Below are positions 5,922-8,859 of a DNA stretch of 8,859 bases, one piece after another (position 1 is the first letter of the stretch; the number at the start of each line of letters is the position of its first letter). The stretch lies in NCBI GenBank assembly GCA_039188505.1, contig JBCCZC010000234.1, forward strand, positions 1-8,859, in the 5' to 3' direction. The DNA comes from JBCCZC01 sp039188505 (lineage in GTDB: Bacteria > Pseudomonadota > Gammaproteobacteria > Xanthomonadales > SZUA-38). The notes beneath the pieces are model-generated. The model was given only the letters and a program-made list of their open reading frames with translations, was not told the origin of the DNA and did not search any database. The translations under genes were made by a program, and so were the position numbers.

Positions 5922-6847
5922 AGATTGACCAAAGGGCTCTCTGGTTCATGGTGCTCCTCGTGCTTGGGCCGTTGGTCGCAGCACTGAAACTCGGCATCGG
6001 GTGGGCGGTTATCGCGTTGGCCCTCTGGCTACTCGTTGCCTGGTCCATGACGTTGTCCTCATGGGGGCGCAACGCCAAAGCACCAGCCCTTGTTCTCGAG
6101 ACGATTCCGCCGAGTCATTTCGCGGAAAAGGTGCGCTGGTGCATGGACCGCCTCGAGCTAGACTACGAGGAGCGGGTCTGCGGCGCGACGCTTGGAGCCT
6201 TTTTCGGCGCCCGCACGATTCCGGTCCTGCACGTGCGTACCGGTGCCGTTATTTCTTCCGTTGGCAACTCGCCGGAAATCCTGCGCTACCTCTGGGGGCG
6301 CTATGGCGAGGAGCTCGGCGAGCGAGCGGAGTTCCTGCGGCCGATCGAGCCTCGCCGCCGTCTCGAGGCCGAACTCGACCGCTACGGCGTACAGCTTCAA
6401 CGCTGGGTCTATTTCCACATGCTGAAGAGCCCCGGCGCCAACCTCCACGTCTGGGGCGTGCGTGATCCGCGTGTGCCGCTGTGGCAGCGGGCGTTGCTCG
6501 TGGTGGCCTATCCGCTGCTCAAGACCCTGATCCGCCGCGCCTTCGGCATCTCGGACAAGAGCTACGCCAAGGCCGTCGAGCGTATCGAGGCGTTTCTCCA
6601 GTCGATGGAGGAGCGGCTGGTCCAGGACGGGGGGCTCGTCGGACGGACCGTGGACTACACGGACCTGACCTTCGCTGCCCTATCCTCGATCTGGGTCCAA
6701 CCGGAAAATTTCGCGCGCGGTCAGGCGAAAGCGGCGAGGATGGAAGACGAACGCATGCCGGCAGGTCTCCTGGCCGATCGCCAGCGCTGGCAGGAGCAAT
6801 ATCCGGCGGTTTACAGCTACATCAGGCGTCTTTACGCGCTCCGCTGA
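5918..6847 (+). CDS. Membrane-anchored glutathione S-transferase-like protein
   Basis: 309 residues. Residues about 8-45 are hydrophobic (WFMVLLVLGPLVAALKLG then IGWAVIALALWLLVAW), enough for two short membrane spans with a turn near Lys24-Gly28, or one long anchor. Residues about 57-128 are a thioredoxin-fold GST N-domain: LVLETIPPSHFAEKVRWCMD with Ser66 at the usual catalytic position, and TIPVL with the cis-Pro102 that binds glutathione. Residues about 140-305 form the all-helical C-domain, including TVDYTDLTFAAL (244-255), which matches the N-capping motif of GSTs. Soluble GSTs lack such an anchor, so the extra 50 residues are unusual. The ATGA overlap with the acetyltransferase suggests one operon and coupled translation. 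Likely role: glutathione-dependent detoxification or reduction at the membrane (inference). Exact reaction unknown. Confidence 0.85.
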   Translation: MKIDQRALWFMVLLVLGPLVAALKLGIGWAVIALALWLLVAWSMTLSSWGRNAKAPALVLETIPPSHFAEKVRWCMDRLELDYEERVCGATLGAFFGARTIPVLHVRTGAVISSVGNSPEILRYLWGRYGEELGERAEFLRPIEPRRRLEAELDRYGVQLQRWVYFHMLKSPGANLHVWGVRDPRVPLWQRALLVVAYPLLKTLIRRAFGISDKSYAKAVERIEAFLQSMEERLVQDGGLVGRTVDYTDLTFAALSSIWVQPENFARGQAKAARMEDERMPAGLLADRQRWQEQYPAVYSYIRRLYALR

Positions 6848-6850
6848 CGC

Positions 6851-7048
6851 TCAGGCCGACGCCGCGCCCGCGGCTTCGAGAGCAATGGCCTCCCGGGCCT
6901 GGCGACCGAGAGCTGCCAGGTCGACGAGGAACACGCCTTCCTGACCCGCAACGTAATGGATTCCCAGGTCGTCGAGGTAGCGGCAGTGTTGCCGCGGCGT
7001 GTAGTAGCCCGTCAGAAAGGTCATTTCCTGCGCGTCCAGTCGCGTCAC
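6851..7048 (-). CDS. Small DUF4224-like (phage-associated) protein
   Basis: 65 residues from GTG at 7048-7046. That start is chosen because GGGAG (complement of 7056-7060) lies 7 bases before it; the in-frame ATG at 7066 has no good ribosome site and would add six residues. The core LDAQEMTFLTGYYTPRQHC, followed by a Leu-x-x-x-Gly-Ile motif (L25, G29, I30) and a short Gly-containing hairpin ending FLVDL, matches my recall of DUF4224: L-x-x-x-E-x-x-x-LTGY, a Gln, then a Leu and GI, then G-x-x-x-V. DUF4224 genes are common in prophages, often near integrases, and the function is unknown; a small helix-turn-helix or wing-type DNA-binding role is possible. The C-terminal tail (AREAIALEAAGAASA) is Ala-rich. 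It converges on the GST-like gene with 3 bases between stops and no terminator. No other phage gene is visible. Confidence 0.7.
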   Translation of the reverse strand: MTRLDAQEMTFLTGYYTPRQHCRYLDDLGIHYVAGQEGVFLVDLAALGRQAREAIALEAAGAASA

Positions 7049-7066
7049 CGTGCAGCTCCCGTGCAT

Positions 7067-7224
7067 TCCATGGAACGAGCGTAGGCGCTGCCGTGTATGT
7101 GGGAAATAGTGGCGATCACCATTGGTCCATGGTCACTCCGGGGCGCGTGCCCTGAAGATCTTGACTGCTGGTCGCGGTAACGGTTTCCTAAGGTGTCGTT
7201 CGACAGGCAACAAGGATGTCTGCC
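7067..7224. promoter_or_regulatory. Divergent intergenic region between DUF4224-like gene and histidine kinase
   Basis: About 160 bases must hold the promoters of both divergent genes. A TTGACT (7161-7166) resembles a plus-strand -35 box, but no -10 box is well spaced from it. TAAGGT (7189-7194) could be a -10 box without a -35 partner. ACCAT (7118-7122) and ATGGT (7129-7133) are an inverted repeat around six bases. AAGGA (7212-7216) is 8 bases from ATG 7225 and decides the kinase start over ATG 7216, which it touches. Confidence 0.35.
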
Positions 7225-8757
7225 ATGGCCTGGGATCGCGCGGGGCCAGAAATCTTCCGGAGTATGCTGGACCTTCATGAAGGTGTCTTCGCCTTCGCGC
7301 TGAACCGTGAGTATCGCTACATCGGCTTCAACGATGCGCATGCCCACGTGATGCAGCAGCTGTGGGGCCGCCCGATCCAGGATGGTGATTCGATGCTGGA
7401 TCACCTTCGGCGTGAGGATGACCGCGAGCGCGCCCGGGAACACTTCGGCCGGGCCCTTGGGGGCGAAACGTTCGTCGTGGACGAGGACTATGGTGATCGC
7501 CTTCGCCGCCGCTATCGCGTTCGCTATGCGCCGATCCTCGACGACGCCGACACCATCACAGGCCTGTCGGTCTTCTGCATGGACATCACCGACCAGGCGC
7601 GACTGGAGGCTGCCGAACGGCGCCGTAGCCTCCATGCCGAGCGCATCAACTCCGTCGGCATGCTGGCGGGTCGGATGGCCCATGACTTCAACAATTACCT
7701 GGCCGTAGCCTCGACGTTCGTCGAGCTGATGGCGCTGGAGCCGGATCTCGCGGCTGGCGAACTCGATGATTTCCGCGAGGCCACGCGCCGCGCCGCCGCG
7801 ATGATACGTACCGTGCTCAACCAGGCCGGCAACAAGCCGGCTACCCCGGAGGTCCTGGGACTGAACGGCGTTGTGCGCGACGTCGAATCGATGCTGCGGC
7901 TGACGGCCGGGCCGAGGGCGCGTCTCGAGCTGAGCCTGGACGGCGGCATTCCCGACGTGCTGCTCGACCGAACGGCCGTGGAGCAATCGGTCATCAACCT
8001 CGTCAAGAACGCTGTGGAGGCGGCGCCGGCAGGCGGCGTCACCATCAGGATCAGCACCGAGGTCGTCGATCTCGACGCCGCCGGGTGCTGCAGCGACGGC
8101 GCGCGTTCGGAGCCCACAATTCGCCCTGGTCGCTATCTCTGTCTGGCGGTCAAGGACGACGGCCCGGGCCTGTCGATCGAGGAAATCGGCCAGGTCTTCG
8201 ATCCCTTCTACACGACCAAGGCATCCGGGAGCGGCCTTGGCCTGTCCACGGTTGTAGGCACCGCGCGCGCACACGGTGGTCATGCCTGCATCCGCCGCCT
8301 CCCCGAGGGTGGGGCGGGCGTGGCGCTGTTTCTGCCGGTTCGCAGCGAGCTGCCGAAGCTCGAAGCGCTGTCGGCTAGCGGCAGGACCGAGGGTCGCGTA
8401 CTGGTCGTCGATGACGATCCCGCCACGCGGGAGGTCATCGGTCTGCTGCTTGACTCGGCGGGCCTGACGCATGCCGGCGCCGCCAACGGGGAGCAGGCAA
8501 TGGCGGAGCTGGCGGCAGATCCCTCGATCGAGATCGTCCTTACAGACTGTCGGATGCCGGAGATGACGGGTCCCGAGCTTCACGCTCGAATCCGCGAGGC
8601 GGGCATCCCCGTCTCGGTCGTATTGATGTCGGCATTTCCCCGCGAGGTCGTCATGGCCGGAAGGGAAGACGATGACGGCGACCTGCTCTTCCTCGAGAAG
8701 CCATTCACCTTTCCGGAGCTCCATCAGGTCCTCGCCGAACGCCTGCGTACCGGCTGA
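7225..8757 (+). CDS. Soluble PAS-domain hybrid histidine kinase with C-terminal receiver
   Basis: Two-component sensor of 510 residues, cytoplasmic because no signal peptide or membrane segment is seen. Numbering is from ATG 7225 (AAGGA 8 bases upstream); ATG 7216 would add three residues. Order: PAS domain, about 10-125 (FALNREYRYIGFNDAH ... YRVRYAPILDD ... GLSVFCMDIT); dimerisation/phosphoacceptor helix with His153 in GRMAHDFNNYL; HATPase with N-box Asn262 (NLVKNAVEA), DDGPG (311-315), FDPFYTTK (325-332) and GSGLGL (335-340); receiver from about 390 with acidic Asp396-398, phosphoacceptor Asp441 (LTDCRMPEMTG), Ser469 and Lys492 (LEKPF). All catalytic residues are present, so it should be active in phosphotransfer. 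The HDFNN phosphoacceptor box is typical of hybrid kinases. No separate response regulator or phosphotransfer protein is adjacent, so the output partner is elsewhere. The ligand or cofactor of the PAS domain cannot be read from sequence. Confidence 0.95.
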   Translation: MAWDRAGPEIFRSMLDLHEGVFAFALNREYRYIGFNDAHAHVMQQLWGRPIQDGDSMLDHLRREDDRERAREHFGRALGGETFVVDEDYGDRLRRRYRVRYAPILDDADTITGLSVFCMDITDQARLEAAERRRSLHAERINSVGMLAGRMAHDFNNYLAVASTFVELMALEPDLAAGELDDFREATRRAAAMIRTVLNQAGNKPATPEVLGLNGVVRDVESMLRLTAGPRARLELSLDGGIPDVLLDRTAVEQSVINLVKNAVEAAPAGGVTIRISTEVVDLDAAGCCSDGARSEPTIRPGRYLCLAVKDDGPGLSIEEIGQVFDPFYTTKASGSGLGLSTVVGTARAHGGHACIRRLPEGGAGVALFLPVRSELPKLEALSASGRTEGRVLVVDDDPATREVIGLLLDSAGLTHAGAANGEQAMAELAADPSIEIVLTDCRMPEMTGPELHARIREAGIPVSVVLMSAFPREVVMAGREDDDGDLLFLEKPFTFPELHQVLAERLRTG

Positions 8758-8793
8758 GTCGTGCCGGGGGGGGCCAATGGGCGGATTCGTGCC

Positions 8794-8810
8794 AGGCGGA
8801 TAGCGCCTTT
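8794..8810 (+). terminator. Weak hairpin after the histidine kinase
   Basis: AGGCG (8794-8798) pairs with CGCCT (8804-8808) around a five-base loop and is followed by only a short T run (8808-8810). It lies 37 bases after the kinase stop. A five-pair stem with three T is a poor terminator, so this is tentative. The remaining bases to 8859 hold a GGCTAGCC palindrome (8836-8843) but no gene that I can support. Confidence 0.22.
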
Positions 8811-8859
8811 CGCCATGGGCGCGGTGGGATCCCTTGGCTAGCCTGAGCGCAGCTCAACA

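Noticed and set aside
6481..7155. Plus-strand frame through the GST-like 3' end and the DUF4224-like gene
   Set aside because: Out of frame with the GST-like gene, without domain motifs, and it lies opposite a minus-strand gene that has both a ribosome site and a family match.
7161..7189. TTGACT with TTTCCT as a complete sigma-70 promoter for the kinase
   Set aside because: At 17-base spacing the -10 hexamer is a poor match, and the better TAAGGT is 22 bases away. Kept only as a note in the intergenic entry.
7045..8724. Long open frame on the minus strand opposite the histidine kinase (559 codons)
   Set aside because: It lies wholly against a gene with every kinase motif intact. Its translation shows no recognisable domain, and long antisense frames are expected in DNA with high third-position GC.
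8836..8843. GGCTAGCC palindrome near the window end as an operator or attachment site
   Set aside because: Eight-base palindromes are frequent by chance, and there is no paired copy elsewhere that I noticed.

Overview
The window is GC-rich with strong third-position GC in the coding frames. It carries bacterial Shine-Dalgarno sites, four-base start/stop overlaps and gene families common in Pseudomonadota. I read it as a chromosomal stretch of a proteobacterium, most likely a gammaproteobacterium. The lineage is inferred from style and gene content, not from a marker gene. No rRNA, tRNA, CRISPR array, transposase or integrase was seen.

Layout. (1) Positions 1-3567 form a plus-strand run. It starts with the 3' part of a 2-oxo acid dehydrogenase E2 acyltransferase. 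A GTGA overlap leads into an exported quinohemoprotein dehydrogenase (cytochrome c domain plus PQQ beta-propeller, polyvinyl-alcohol-dehydrogenase-like). Four bases later comes an SDR oxidoreductase. The set suggests periplasmic oxidation of an alcohol, further cytoplasmic redox steps and thiolytic cleavage to an acyl-CoA; the substrate is unknown. (2) Positions 3568-3978 are a relatively AT-richer intergenic region. It holds an unlisted 40-residue arginine-rich small ORF with a strong Shine-Dalgarno site, then a set of overlapping inverted repeats just before bioA. (3) bioA (3979-5298) encodes the biotin-pathway aminotransferase and stands apart from other bio genes in this window. (4) Positions 5391-6847 are a two-gene unit: a phosphinothricin-acetyltransferase-like GNAT, overlapping by ATGA a membrane-anchored glutathione-S-transferase-like protein. 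(5) A small minus-strand gene (6851-7048) resembles the phage-associated DUF4224 family. It converges on the GST gene with only 3 bases between the stops. (6) A soluble PAS hybrid histidine kinase with a C-terminal receiver (7225-8757) is divergent from it. The last 100 bases hold only a weak hairpin.

Most of the window is well-known enzyme families. The places most worth a second look are the arginine-rich small ORF, the mutually exclusive hairpins and operator-like dyad in front of bioA, the odd start region of the acetyltransferase, and the tight coupling of an E2 gene to a periplasmic quinohemoprotein. I did not find a clearly new multi-gene system.
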